Shown here: positions 34,426-43,853 of the stretch, piece by piece
Position numbering within the stretch: position 1 is the stretch's first letter
Layout of the letters: the number at the start of each line of letters is the position of its first letter
Source: Hyphomicrobium sp.
Lineage (GTDB): Bacteria > Pseudomonadota > Alphaproteobacteria > Rhizobiales > Hyphomicrobiaceae
DNA length: 64,000 bases
Reading direction: 5' to 3'
Assembly (NCBI GenBank): GCA_002928955.1
Contig: PERT01000002.1
Coordinates: 53,391-117,390, forward strand
Notes under the pieces: model-generated
Databases searched by the model: none
What the model saw: the letters and a program-made list of their open reading frames with translations, nothing else
Told to the model about the DNA's origin: nothing
Position numbers and translations under genes: made by a program

Positions 34426-36159
34426 ATGAACGATCTTTCGAAAACCAAGGGCGGCGGCAAGCCGGTTGGGCAAAAGCCAGGCCAGGCCTCGATCCATCCG
34501 GGCTCCGGCCGGCGCAAGGCGCTGTCGCACGCCAAAGGCCGCGTGCTGCTTCCGGCCGAGCTCGAACGCACCCGTGCCGTTGTCGGCGACGGCCCTTATG
34601 AGCGGCCGCTGCTGATCGAGTTCCTGCACAAGATACAAGACGCCGAAGGCTGCCTTCCGGCTGGCTTGATGCACGGCCTTGCCGACCTGATGAAAATTCC
34701 GATGGCCGAGGTCTACGAGGTGGCAACCTTCTACGCTCACTTCGATGTGGTCGAGGACGGCGAGCCGGTGCCCGCCAAGGTGACGGTTCGCGTCTGCGAC
34801 AGCCTGTCGTGCATGATGGCCGGGGCCGAGCGGTTGCTCGCGGAGCTCGGCTCCGAAGGCATGGAGGACGTGCGCGTGGTGCGCGCGCCATGTATCGGCT
34901 CCTGTCATACGGCACCCGCGGTCCACGTTGGCCACCGCCACGTCGACCACGCCACGCTGGCCAAGATCAAGGATCTCGTCATCGACGACGAGACCGGCCC
35001 GGCCATCCCGCACTACAAGAACCTTGGCGCCTATCGCGCGGCCGGCGGCTACAAGATGCTTGCCGAGTGCCTCTCGGGCAAGCGCACCGCGGACAGCGTG
35101 ATCGCCACGCTTTCGGACGGCGGCCTGCGCGGGCTCGGTGGCGCGGGCTTCCCGACCGGCCGCAAGTGGAGCCTGGTAAAGGCCGAGAAGGGTCCGCGGC
35201 TGATGGCCGTCAACGGCGACGAGGGCGAGCCCGGCACGTTCAAGGACCGCCACTACCTCGAGCACAACCCGCACGCCTTCTTCGAAGGCATGTTGATCGG
35301 CGCCTGGGCGGTGGAGGCCGAAGAGGTCTTCATCTACATGCGCGACGAGTACCAGGGCGTGCTGCACATCCTCGAGCACGAGATCGCGGCTTTGAACGCC
35401 GCGGGACTTGCGCGGCACACCAAGGTCACCGTGAGGCGCGGCGCGGGCGCCTACATATGCGGTGAAGAAAGCGCCATGATCGAAAGCATCGAAGGCAAAC
35501 GGGGACTGCCGCGACATCGCCCGCCCTATGTCGCCCAGGTCGGCATCTTCAACCGGCCGACGCTCGTCAACAATATCGAGACGCTCTACTGGATCCCGCA
35601 GATCCTGGAGAAGGGCGCGGAGTGGTTCGCGAGCCAGGGCAAGAACGGCGCGAAGGGCCTGCGCTCCTACTCCGTCTCGGGTCGCGTCAAAAAGCCGGGC
35701 GTGGTGCTGACCGCCGCCGGCACAACCGCGCAAGAGCTGATCGCGATGTGTGGCGGCATCGAAAATGGCCACACGTTCAAGGGTTACTTGCCGGGCGGCG
35801 CCTCCGGCGGCATTTTGCCAGCGTCGATGGCCGACATCCCGCTCGACTTCGGCCAACTCGAAAAGCATGGCTGCTTCGTCGGCAGCCACGCGGTCGTCAT
35901 CCTGTCCGACAAGGACAATATGAAGGACGTGGCGCTGAACCTCATGCGCTTCTTCGAGGACGAGAGCTGTGGCCAGTGCACGCCGTGCCGCAACGGTACG
36001 GAAAAGGCCGTGAGGCTGATGGGTGCGAAGACGTGGGATCAGCCGCTGCTCGGAGATCTTGCCCAGGTGATGCGTGACGCCTCGATTTGCGGGCTCGGCC
36101 AGGCGGCCGCGAACCCGTTGACGAGCGTTCTAAAGTTCTTTCCCGAGGATGTTACGTGA
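34426..36159 (+). CDS. fdh1B: NAD-dependent formate dehydrogenase, fused NuoE/NuoF-type beta subunit
   Basis: 577 residues joining two modules. The N-terminal part (about 45-190) is NuoE/FdsG-like with a [2Fe-2S] site in CDSLSCMMAG and APCIGSCHTAP. The rest is NuoF/FdsB-like: GLRGLGGAGFPTGRKW and NGDEGEPGTFKDRHY bind FMN and NADH, and ESCGQCTPCRNG binds [4Fe-4S]. The same fusion and length are known for Fdh1B of Methylorubrum extorquens FDH1. It passes electrons from formate oxidation in the alpha subunit (next gene) to NAD+. The gap to fdh1A is 116 bp. Confidence 0.94.
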   Translation: MNDLSKTKGGGKPVGQKPGQASIHPGSGRRKALSHAKGRVLLPAELERTRAVVGDGPYERPLLIEFLHKIQDAEGCLPAGLMHGLADLMKIPMAEVYEVATFYAHFDVVEDGEPVPAKVTVRVCDSLSCMMAGAERLLAELGSEGMEDVRVVRAPCIGSCHTAPAVHVGHRHVDHATLAKIKDLVIDDETGPAIPHYKNLGAYRAAGGYKMLAECLSGKRTADSVIATLSDGGLRGLGGAGFPTGRKWSLVKAEKGPRLMAVNGDEGEPGTFKDRHYLEHNPHAFFEGMLIGAWAVEAEEVFIYMRDEYQGVLHILEHEIAALNAAGLARHTKVTVRRGAGAYICGEESAMIESIEGKRGLPRHRPPYVAQVGIFNRPTLVNNIETLYWIPQILEKGAEWFASQGKNGAKGLRSYSVSGRVKKPGVVLTAAGTTAQELIAMCGGIENGHTFKGYLPGGASGGILPASMADIPLDFGQLEKHGCFVGSHAVVILSDKDNMKDVALNLMRFFEDESCGQCTPCRNGTEKAVRLMGAKTWDQPLLGDLAQVMRDASICGLGQAAANPLTSVLKFFPEDVT

Positions 36160-36275
36160 CAGTCTGAAACAACCACGAACAGACCTGGCGCCGCGACACG
36201 GGTGGCACAATAGGTGACGACCAAAGACGAATTCTAGGCGCACGCAATATGCCTGGGTGAAAGCGAGATCAGACC

Positions 36276-39059
36276 ATGACGCAGAAAATCACGTTCATGC
36301 TCGACGGCCGCGAGGTCGAGTCCGAGGCCGGGGAGACGATCTGGCAGGTCGCCAAGCGGGTCGGTACCACGATCCCGCATCTGTGCTGGACGCCCGAGCC
36401 CGGCTACCGGGCCGACGGCAACTGCCGCGCCTGCATGGTCGAGGTCGAGGGCGAGCGCGTGCTGGCCGCCAGCTGTCAGCGCAAGCCGACCGCGGGCATG
36501 AAAGTCAAGACGGCGTCTGAGCGCGCTAGGAAATCGCGCGAGATGGTGTTCGAACTCCTCGTCGCCGATCAGCCGGCGAAGAGCGACTGCCACGACCCCA
36601 ACTCCAAGTTCTGGACCTGGGTCGACAACATGGGTGTTGCCACCACGAGCCGCCTGCCGCGCGCCGACAAGCCGGCTTCCGACGTGACGCACGCGGCGAT
36701 CTCGGTCAACCTCGATGCCTGCATCAATTGCGGCCTTTGCGTACGCGCCTGCCGCGAAGTGCAGATGAACGACGTCATCGGCATGGCTTATCGCGGCCAC
36801 AACTCCAAGGTGGTGTTCGACTTCGACAAAGGCATGGGCGAGAGTACATGCGTCGCATGCGGCGAGTGCGTGCAGGCCTGCCCGACAGGCGCGCTGATGG
36901 AGGCCAACCTGCTCGACAAGGCAACGCAAAAGCGCGTGGCTTTCGAGGACAAGAAGGTTGAAACGCTTTGCCCCTATTGCGGCGTCGGTTGCCAGACGAC
37001 GGCCTATGTCAAGGACGACAAGATCCTCTACATCGACGGCCGCGATGGTCCTTCGAATCAGAACCGCCTGTGCGTCAAAGGCCGATTCGGCTTCGATTAC
37101 ATCCATCACAAGGACCGGTTGACCAAGCCGCTCATTCGCCGCGACGGGGTGGCCAAAGACGGCGGCATGCAACTTGAACGCCAGGATGTGAGCAAGGTGT
37201 TCCGCGAAGCAACGTGGGAGGAAGCTCTGACGCTCGTCGCGGACGGCTTCAAGACCATCAAGGCGCGGGACGGTGGGAACGCGCTTGCGGGCTTCGGCTC
37301 GGCCAAGTGTTCCAACGAAGAAGCCTACCTGTTCCAGAAGCTCATCCGTCAGGGCTTCGGCACCAACAATGTCGACCACTGCACGCGGCTTTGCCACGCT
37401 TCCTCGGTCGCGGCCCTCATGGAAGGCCTGAACTCAGGAGCGGTGACAGCACCTTTCATGGCTGCGAAGGACGCCGATTGCATCATTGTGATCGGCGCGC
37501 GGCCGTCGGAGAACCACCCCGTCGCGGCAACGTTCCTGAGGAATGCTGTCAAACGCGGCGCCAAGCTCGTCATCATGGATCCGCGAGGCCGCCTGCAGGG
37601 AACTCAGCGCTACGCCACGCACGCACTGCAATTCAAGTCCGGCACCGACGTCGCGTTGCTCAACGCGATGCTGCACGTGATCATCGAGGACAAACTCTAC
37701 GACGCCCAGTATGTGGCGGCGATGACCGAGGGCTTTGATGCGCTTCGCCAGAAAGTGAAATCGTATTCGCCCGAAAAGATGGCGCCGATCTGCGGTATCG
37801 ATGCGAAGACCATTCGCGAAGTCGCGCACCTGTACGCGCGGTCCGAGCGATCGATCATCTTCTGGGGCATGGGCGTGTCGCAGCACACCCACGGCACGGA
37901 CAACGCCCGTTGCCTGATAGCGCTCGCCCTCACCACCGGCCAGATTGGTCGTCCGGGCACGGGGCTCCATCCGCTGCGCGGCCAGAATAACGTGCAAGGC
38001 GCATCCGACGCGGGGCTTATCCCATTCGTGTTCCCGGACTACGTGTCGGTCGAGGATGTGCGTACGCGCTCCTTCTATGAAGAGCTGTGGGGCGCCAAGC
38101 TCGACGGCACGAAAGGTCTGACGGTCGTCGAGATCATGAAGGCGATCCACGACGACAAGATCAAGGGCATGTTCGTGCAGGGCGAAAACCCGGCCATGTC
38201 TGACCCCGATCTCAATCACGCCCGCGCAGCTCTGGCCCATCTAGAGCACCTTGTCGTCCAGGACATCTTCCTGACGGAGACGGCTTGGCACGCGGACGTT
38301 GTTTTGCCGGCCTCGGCTCACGCTGAGAAATGGGGCACGTTCACCAATACCAATCGCCAGGTGCAGATGGCCCGCCCGGTCGTTCCGACACCAGGCGACG
38401 CTCGCCAGGACTGGCACTTGATTCAGGATATCGCACAGCGCATCGGCCTCAACTGGAACTACCAGCATCCGAGCGAGGTATTCACCGAGATGGCATCGGT
38501 GATGCCATCGCTCAAGAACATCTCGTGGGATCGCGTCGACAAAGAGGATTCGGTGACTTACCCGTGCGACAGTCCAGATCGGCCGGGTAACGAAATCATC
38601 TTTGGATCGTCATTCCCGACAAAGTCGGGGCGCGCGAAGATCGTCGCCGCCGACGTAACGCCTTCGGCGGAGCTTCCAGACGACGAGTTCCCGATGCTGC
38701 TGACCACGGGACGCCTGTTGGAGCATTGGCACACCGGTTCTATGACGCGTCGCTCGAACCATCTCGACAGCCTGGAGCCGGAAGCGATTGTCAGCGTCAA
38801 TCCGCTTGACCTCGAGCGGCTCGGCGTAGCCGGCGGCGACAAGGTGGTGGTGACGACGCGGCGGGGCACGATTACGCTCAAAGTCCGCGTCGACCAGGAA
38901 GTGGCAGTTGGCATGCTGTTCATCCCGTTCGCTTTCGCGGAAGCTCCGGCCAACATCCTTACAAACCCGCAGCTCGACCCCATGGGCAAAATCCCGGAAT
39001 TCAAGGTTTGCGCGGCGCGAATCGAGAGCGCCGCCGCGAAGCAGGAAGCAGCGGAGTAA
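36276..39059 (+). CDS. fdh1A: NAD-dependent formate dehydrogenase, catalytic alpha subunit
   Basis: 927 residues. Domains in order: [2Fe-2S] plant-type domain (CWTPEPGYRADGNCRACMVEV, CQRK), a His/Cys cluster region (DCHDPN), two ferredoxin [4Fe-4S] sites (CINCGLCVRAC and CVACGECVQACPTG), then the molybdopterin oxidoreductase with its own cluster (CPYCGVGC). The metal ligand is Cys in CTRLCHASSVAAL, so no selenocysteine is needed. The C-terminal molydopterin-binding domain has TTGRLLEHWHTGSMTRRS. It oxidises formate to CO2 on a Mo or W bis-MGD centre. It is slightly shorter than the M. extorquens alpha subunit. It disposes of formate made by Frc and provides NADH. Confidence 0.96.
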   Translation: MTQKITFMLDGREVESEAGETIWQVAKRVGTTIPHLCWTPEPGYRADGNCRACMVEVEGERVLAASCQRKPTAGMKVKTASERARKSREMVFELLVADQPAKSDCHDPNSKFWTWVDNMGVATTSRLPRADKPASDVTHAAISVNLDACINCGLCVRACREVQMNDVIGMAYRGHNSKVVFDFDKGMGESTCVACGECVQACPTGALMEANLLDKATQKRVAFEDKKVETLCPYCGVGCQTTAYVKDDKILYIDGRDGPSNQNRLCVKGRFGFDYIHHKDRLTKPLIRRDGVAKDGGMQLERQDVSKVFREATWEEALTLVADGFKTIKARDGGNALAGFGSAKCSNEEAYLFQKLIRQGFGTNNVDHCTRLCHASSVAALMEGLNSGAVTAPFMAAKDADCIIVIGARPSENHPVAATFLRNAVKRGAKLVIMDPRGRLQGTQRYATHALQFKSGTDVALLNAMLHVIIEDKLYDAQYVAAMTEGFDALRQKVKSYSPEKMAPICGIDAKTIREVAHLYARSERSIIFWGMGVSQHTHGTDNARCLIALALTTGQIGRPGTGLHPLRGQNNVQGASDAGLIPFVFPDYVSVEDVRTRSFYEELWGAKLDGTKGLTVVEIMKAIHDDKIKGMFVQGENPAMSDPDLNHARAALAHLEHLVVQDIFLTETAWHADVVLPASAHAEKWGTFTNTNRQVQMARPVVPTPGDARQDWHLIQDIAQRIGLNWNYQHPSEVFTEMASVMPSLKNISWDRVDKEDSVTYPCDSPDRPGNEIIFGSSFPTKSGRAKIVAADVTPSAELPDDEFPMLLTTGRLLEHWHTGSMTRRSNHLDSLEPEAIVSVNPLDLERLGVAGGDKVVVTTRRGTITLKVRVDQEVAVGMLFIPFAFAEAPANILTNPQLDPMGKIPEFKVCAARIESAAAKQEAAE

Positions 39060-39178
39060 AGGGCGCTCCTCAGACTAGGCGAGCCCACCGCGCCTCGGCC
39101 GGTCCCACGGTGTTGGGGTGTCCTGCCGAGGCGTCACCACAATTGACGCCGCGCACCAGCCCTTAGGAGGGGACACTC

Positions 39179-40207
39179 ATGAAGGTCTGCATCTACGGCG
39201 CCGGAGCCATCGGCGCACATATCGCTGTTCTCATGAAGCTTGCGGGGGTCGACGTTTCGGTCGTCGCTCGCGGAGCCAATCTCGAGGCGATCAAGCAGAA
39301 CGGTCTCAAGCTCATCATCGACGGCGAGGAAAAAGTCGCACGAATGCCAGCTGCGAAGGAGCCGGCCGATCTTGGACCGCAGGACTTCGTGATCGTCGCA
39401 CTAAAATCTCACCAGGCCTGGGATGCCGCCGACCACATGAAGCCGCTGCTCGGACCGGAGACGGCTGTGGTCACGGCGCAGAATGGTATTCCGTGGTGGT
39501 ACTTTCATGGCTTCGAAGGCCAGTATGCCAATCTGCAGCTTGAGAGCGTGGATCCTGGCGGCCGGCAGTGGAAGGCTATCGGCCCTGAGCGCGCGATCGG
39601 CTGTACGGTGTATCCGGCCGCAGAACTGGTGTCGCCCGGTGTTGTGAAGCACACCTATGGAGACCGCTATGGCCTCGGCGAGCCGACCCGCAAGGAAACG
39701 GATCGAATTCGGAAGCTTGCGACCGCATTTGAAGCGGCCGGATTGAAGCCCAAGATCTACCCTGAGATCCGCAACGATATCTGGCTGAAGTTATGGGGCA
39801 ATCTCTGCTTCAATCCGATCTCGGCCTTGACCCACGCTACGCTTGACGTGGTCGCAACGGATCCCGGCACGCGGATGGTCGCACGCAAAATGATGGGAGA
39901 AGCTGAAACGATCGCTCGCCGCATCGGTGCGCACTTCCGCGTCGATATCGAGCGGCGTATCAACGGCGCAGCCTCCGTAGGCGCACACCGCACGTCCATG
40001 CTGCAGGATCTGGAGAAGCAACGGCCGCTCGAACTCGACGCGCTGCTGACTGTCGTTCAGGAAATGGGCCGGCTCGTTGATACCCAGACACCCACGATCG
40101 ACATCGTGCTGGCCCTCACCAAGCAGATGGGGCGTGTGGCCGGCGTCTACCCAGTTTTCCCGCAGGAGGCTTACGACGACGATCCGGCCGGCAAATCCGT
40201 GGATTGA
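39179..40207 (+). CDS. PanE-like 2-dehydropantoate reductase family protein; candidate oxalyl-CoA reductase
   Basis: 342 residues after AGGAGG. The NADPH-binding loop is IYGAGAIGAHIAVLM, and the ketopantoate-reductase core shows ALKSHQAWDAA, NGIPWWY, and the catalytic Lys region in IRNDIWLKLWGNLCFNPISALT. The WWYFHGF loop is unlike housekeeping PanE. From memory of published work on M. extorquens AM1, a PanE-like protein (PanE2) encoded with oxalate genes reduces oxalyl-CoA to glyoxylate. The position directly after formate dehydrogenase and close to frc suggests the same job here; ordinary pantoate synthesis cannot be excluded. Confidence 0.8.
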   Translation: MKVCIYGAGAIGAHIAVLMKLAGVDVSVVARGANLEAIKQNGLKLIIDGEEKVARMPAAKEPADLGPQDFVIVALKSHQAWDAADHMKPLLGPETAVVTAQNGIPWWYFHGFEGQYANLQLESVDPGGRQWKAIGPERAIGCTVYPAAELVSPGVVKHTYGDRYGLGEPTRKETDRIRKLATAFEAAGLKPKIYPEIRNDIWLKLWGNLCFNPISALTHATLDVVATDPGTRMVARKMMGEAETIARRIGAHFRVDIERRINGAASVGAHRTSMLQDLEKQRPLELDALLTVVQEMGRLVDTQTPTIDIVLALTKQMGRVAGVYPVFPQEAYDDDPAGKSVD

Positions 40208-40265
40208 CGTCGTGCGAAAGTATCGGCCTCGCCGTCGATGCAATGCCAGTGCAATGCTCGCTTGT

Positions 40266-40297
40266 TTGTGACCTAAGCGCCACGCTTAGGCTCACAA
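40266..40297 (+). terminator. Hairpin after the PanE-like gene
   Basis: TTGTGACCTAAGCG and CGCTTAGGCTCACAA pair with one bulge and a 3-nt loop, 59 bp after the stop. There is no T-run, so it is a candidate factor-assisted terminator or mRNA-stabilising hairpin. Confidence 0.45.
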
Positions 40298-41143
40298 CGG
40301 CGGCAACCGGGCCTGTGGATAGTCGATGGACATCGCCGCGAAGTCGGCCAGCTTGGTGAAAAAATCTGTCGCTTGACGCGGTGATCAGTGGTCGGATTGC
40401 GCGAGAATTCAAGTTCCGGACATGGGCTCTTCCGGGGCTGATCCAATGGGGCGGAAATACGACCACTTTGCTGTTATCGCATGGTCGCCGGTGTCACGGG
40501 CGGAACACAGGTCTGACGACGGGAAAAAACGAAGAATGCAGTGTCCAATCGCTTGCGTAGCGCAGTTGAGGAGCGCAAAGTTTCAATTGTGAGCCGTGGC
40601 TGTCGTCGCTCCGCGAGGAGCTGGAAGTGGGCATGACGATGGACCAGCGGATCACAGCAGGCCAATGATATAAGCGGAGATTTTGCGCGCCCGTTTTGGT
40701 GCGCGGCCGGTCCTTAGGAACGGCAGCAATCAGCTCAGCAGCGGGGTAAAACTCGAAAAGCCGCCGGCCATCGTGTCGGCGGCTTTTTCCGTCGACGGCC
40801 ACTCGCTGGGCTGATCGCCATGAATGCAACCGGTGCCGCGGTGCGCAGCACCGCGACCGTGGACCATCCGAACTCCCCCGTTAGCTTACGCCGGCAGGGA
40901 CTGCTGCACCGCCGCGTCTTGCGACCGCGACCGTGGTCGGCAGCAATCGCGTCACCCGTGTGCTTGGCTTGGGCACGCAGCGGGCGAATATGCTGGGACC
41001 TTGGCGAAAGTGCCTGCGCAGCCTTGGGACGACCTGCCCGGTATGGCGAAGCTTCACAATCGCGGCAACTCAAGGGGCAGCCCTTCCCGGACGCTAGAAT
41101 TGTTTATTCAAAGCGTGCCAAAAGATTGCGTCGAGCTGATCCA
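40298..41143. other. Gene-free stretch of about 850 bp containing a bidirectional terminator
   Basis: No supported protein gene. Open frames here have low-complexity Arg/Pro translations and no ribosome sites. The interesting element is the strong terminator at 40760-40788, which has no gene immediately upstream on either strand. The following 350 bp lead to the acyltransferase gene and should contain its promoter. Confidence 0.5.
40760..40788 (+). terminator. Rho-independent terminator, bidirectional
   Basis: GCCGCCG (40760-40766) and CGGCGGC (40777-40783) form a 7-bp stem followed by TTTTT. On the minus strand the stem is followed by TTTT as well. It does not belong to an obvious protein gene: the nearest upstream stop is 550 bp away. 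Confidence 0.75.
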
Positions 41144-42022
41144 ATGGTGGGGACACAATTCTGCGTGGTCAGGCCTATCCATAACGATGAGCGAAAGATC
41201 CTGCTGGATCTGCTTTGCGAAGGTTTCAAGAAGCCGAGGTCCTTCTGGTCGGATGGGCTGGAAAGGATAGTTCGTCTGGGAGGCAATGCGGTGGCCGGCG
41301 TACCACTTGGCTATGTGATATCTGACAATGGCCAGCCCGTTGGCGTCGTGCTGACGCCAGCAAGCGTGCGGCTGACGCCAGCCGGCGCGCAGGCCACGGT
41401 GGTCAATCTATCGAGCTGGTATATCGCCCCGAGGCATCGCTGGCGGGCGCCGGGCATGCTGCAATCAATCCTCCGCGCGCACGACGCGATGTTCACCGAT
41501 CTGACGGCCACGCCTGAGGTCAGAAAGATCAATGAGGCGCTGGGTTTCGAGACCGTGAACCGGGGCCTGGTCGTGACACCGCTGCCGGCTGTGGCGCTGG
41601 CTCGAACTGGCGGCGCGAGGGTACGAGAACTCGACGCTCACGCGGCGTTGGAACTGCCGGCCGATATCGGTCCGTTTCTGTTGCGCCACAAGGACATCGG
41701 TTGCCTGCCGGCGGTGATCGAGACCCCGAACCGGCTGTTGCCGTTGCTGTTCCGTTCGACATGGCGCAAGGGCTTGCCCATGGCCCATCTTCTGTATTGT
41801 GAGAGCAACTCGGCGTTGGCGGAGTATCTGCCGGCCGTTGCCCGATTTCTCGTCGCCCGTGGCATGGTCATAATGGTTGGAGACGATAGGGGGCAGAGGC
41901 TGCGACTGGGCCAAGTCCGCCGGCCCTATGGCCTGAAACTTGCTCGGCCGGGGGGTGGTCTGAGTGTCGCGCCGGACCGGGTCGACTACGCCGGCTCGGA
42001 GCTGTGCTGCTTGGCCTTCTGA
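41144..42022 (+). CDS. GNAT-type acyltransferase of the ACP/ligase/decarboxylase cluster
   Basis: 292 residues from the ATG at 41144 (MVGTQFCVVRPIHNDERK). The frame stays open further upstream, but translation there is not protein-like. N-terminal half: GNAT features GLERIVRLGGNAVAGVPLGYVISDNGQPVGVVLTP, IAPRHRWRAPGMLQSILRAHDAMFTDLTATPEVRKINEALGFE. The second half (from about 170) is less conserved and may be a second degenerate acyltransferase lobe. It overlaps the likely ACP leader and so is probably cotranscribed with the acyl carrier protein, ligase and decarboxylase that follow. It may transfer an acyl group from that carrier; the acceptor is unknown. Confidence 0.65.
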   Translation: MVGTQFCVVRPIHNDERKILLDLLCEGFKKPRSFWSDGLERIVRLGGNAVAGVPLGYVISDNGQPVGVVLTPASVRLTPAGAQATVVNLSSWYIAPRHRWRAPGMLQSILRAHDAMFTDLTATPEVRKINEALGFETVNRGLVVTPLPAVALARTGGARVRELDAHAALELPADIGPFLLRHKDIGCLPAVIETPNRLLPLLFRSTWRKGLPMAHLLYCESNSALAEYLPAVARFLVARGMVIMVGDDRGQRLRLGQVRRPYGLKLARPGGGLSVAPDRVDYAGSELCCLAF

Positions 42023-42039
42023 GAAAAAAGGGTTTAACC

Positions 42040-42336
42040 GTGTTGAAGCTTGAGAGCAAAAGCGCCGGGGATCAGATTACAGACACCGATGTCCGCCAGG
42101 CGCTGGCGCGTTTTTTTGCCCAAACCTCGCCAGCGACGCCATTGGACACTGGGGACGACGGTCTCGAGCTCTTGTCGTCGGGGCTACTCGATTCACTGGC
42201 CATGGTGCAATTGACCATGTTTCTCGCCGACGAACTGGGTTTCGAGTTGAGCGACGAGGACTTTACGGAGGCAAACTTCGCCACCCTCGGTTCCCTGGTG
42301 CGGCTCGTCAGCCGGAAGCGGAACTTGGTACTGTGA
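42040..42336 (+). CDS. Acyl carrier protein
   Basis: 98 residues with a GTG start at 42040 after AAAAAAGGG; an earlier GTG at 42004 inside the previous gene is possible. The phosphopantetheine attachment serine is S52 in SGLLDSLAMVQLTMFLADELGFELSDEDF, the usual DSL motif and acidic helix II. Its stop overlaps the ATG of the next gene (acyl-AMP ligase). It most likely carries the acyl or amino-acyl group activated by that ligase. Confidence 0.85.
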   Translation: MLKLESKSAGDQITDTDVRQALARFFAQTSPATPLDTGDDGLELLSSGLLDSLAMVQLTMFLADELGFELSDEDFTEANFATLGSLVRLVSRKRNLVL

Positions 42337-43853
42337 TGCGTGCCAGACTGCTGCACGATCTGCTCGTCGCAAGCGTCTGCGATGGTGCCAGACCCGCAAT
42401 CGTGGATGGCGAGCGAACCCTCAACCGCGGCGATCTCGTCCGAACGGTCGAAACCTATGCCGCGCACTTGGCAGCAATGGGCTTGCAGCGGGGCGAGCGG
42501 GTCGGCATCTTACTTCCCAAGAGCCTCGAGGAATGCGCCGCGATTTTCGCCGTGAGCCGCGCGGGTGGCGTGTTCGTTCCAATCAATCCCGTCCTCAAGC
42601 CGCAGCAGGTCGCCCATATTCTCGCAGACAGCGGCGCGCGGATATTGGTGTCGAACAGCGTGCTTGCCGGCCAAGTCGAGACCGCCCTAGGGCAGGACGG
42701 ATCACTCGCTGTATTCGACGTGAGTGCACCGTTCAAGGAATTGCCTCTGGCACCGGAAACGGTCGTTCTTGCCGAGGACCTTGCGGCGATTCTCTACACG
42801 TCTGGCTCCACCGGCCAGCCAAAAGGAGTGATGCTCAGTCACGCCAACCTCGTGGCCGGCACGCGCATCGTCCGCACCTATCTCGGGATCACGGCGAATG
42901 ATCGTATCCTGTCGCTACTGCCATTCAGTTTCGACTACGGCCTCAATCAGCTGCTGACGGCGGTTGAGCAGGGCGCACTGCTTGTGCTCGGCTCGTTCCA
43001 GCTGGGTGACCAGATCGTGTCCGCGCTTGCGCGCCACCGCATCACTGGGCTCGCAGGCGTTCCGACCGTCTGGGCGATCCTGACCAGGGCGTCGCCGACA
43101 CTTCAGCGGACAGAGCTCTCGCACCTGCGCTACATCACCAATTCAGGAGGCGCTGTGCCTGAGGCGACCGTGCGGCGGCTCGTTGAGCTGTTGCCGCGCA
43201 CCGACATCGTCCTGATGTACGGACTGACCGAGGCGTTCCGCTCGACGTACCTGCCGCCGGCCGAGGTCGCGCGCCGGCCGACGTCGATCGGCAAGGCCAT
43301 CCCGGAATGCGAGGTGTTCCTGGTCACCGAGGACGGACGCCGCGCGCGGCCGGGCGAGCCGGGCATTCTTGTGCACCGCGGACCGACGGTTTCGCTCGGT
43401 TACTGGAACCGTCCCGATGATACCGCCCACGTGATCAGGCCCAATCCCGTCACGCCACCCGAGCAGGGCGGCGGCTTGGTATGCTGGTCGGGTGATCTCG
43501 TCGTCGAGGACGAGGACGGCTTCCTGCATTTCGTCGGGCGCAAGGACGCGATGATCAAGTCGGCTGGCTATCGCATCAGCCCCACCGAGGTGGAAGACGT
43601 GCTGATGAGCACCGGCGCGTTCCGTCAGGTCGCGGTGATCGGCCTACCCGACGAATGGATCGGGCAGAGACTGTGCGCAGTCGGGGTCGCGATGGACGGC
43701 GTGGTCGATATGGCGTCCGTCCTGCGTCAAACGGCTGAGCGCCTGCCCGGCCACATGGTTCCCTCGCTCGTCGACATTGTGGCGGAGTTGCCGCAGACGC
43801 CCAATGGCAAGGTCGACTACAAGGCGCTTGTCGCCGAGCGGGTAACTTCGTGA
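42333..43853 (+). CDS. Acyl-CoA/ACP ligase (AMP-forming), exosortase-A-associated type
   Basis: 506 residues of the ANL superfamily. Motifs: P-loop YTSGSTGQPKGVMLSH, MYGLTEAFRSTYLPP, the ATP-binding SGDLVVEDEDGFLHFVGRKD and C-terminal Lys in TPNGKVDYKAL. The sequence resembles the ligase (TIGR03098 type) that accompanies exosortase A gene sets, always with a PLP decarboxylase like the next gene. The start overlaps the ACP stop by 4 bp and the stop overlaps the decarboxylase start, so all three are translationally coupled. It probably loads the adjacent ACP. No exosortase is present in this window. Confidence 0.88.
   Translation: MMRARLLHDLLVASVCDGARPAIVDGERTLNRGDLVRTVETYAAHLAAMGLQRGERVGILLPKSLEECAAIFAVSRAGGVFVPINPVLKPQQVAHILADSGARILVSNSVLAGQVETALGQDGSLAVFDVSAPFKELPLAPETVVLAEDLAAILYTSGSTGQPKGVMLSHANLVAGTRIVRTYLGITANDRILSLLPFSFDYGLNQLLTAVEQGALLVLGSFQLGDQIVSALARHRITGLAGVPTVWAILTRASPTLQRTELSHLRYITNSGGAVPEATVRRLVELLPRTDIVLMYGLTEAFRSTYLPPAEVARRPTSIGKAIPECEVFLVTEDGRRARPGEPGILVHRGPTVSLGYWNRPDDTAHVIRPNPVTPPEQGGGLVCWSGDLVVEDEDGFLHFVGRKDAMIKSAGYRISPTEVEDVLMSTGAFRQVAVIGLPDEWIGQRLCAVGVAMDGVVDMASVLRQTAERLPGHMVPSLVDIVAELPQTPNGKVDYKALVAERVTS

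Noticed and set aside
37370..37420. Selenocysteine at the formate dehydrogenase active site
   Set aside because: The active-site position is encoded by a normal Cys codon in CTRLCHASS; no in-frame TGA is present.
40820..41143. N-terminal extension of the acyltransferase gene
   Set aside because: The upstream 108 codons translate to Arg/Pro/Ala-rich, motif-free sequence and lack a ribosome site; the fold begins near 41144.
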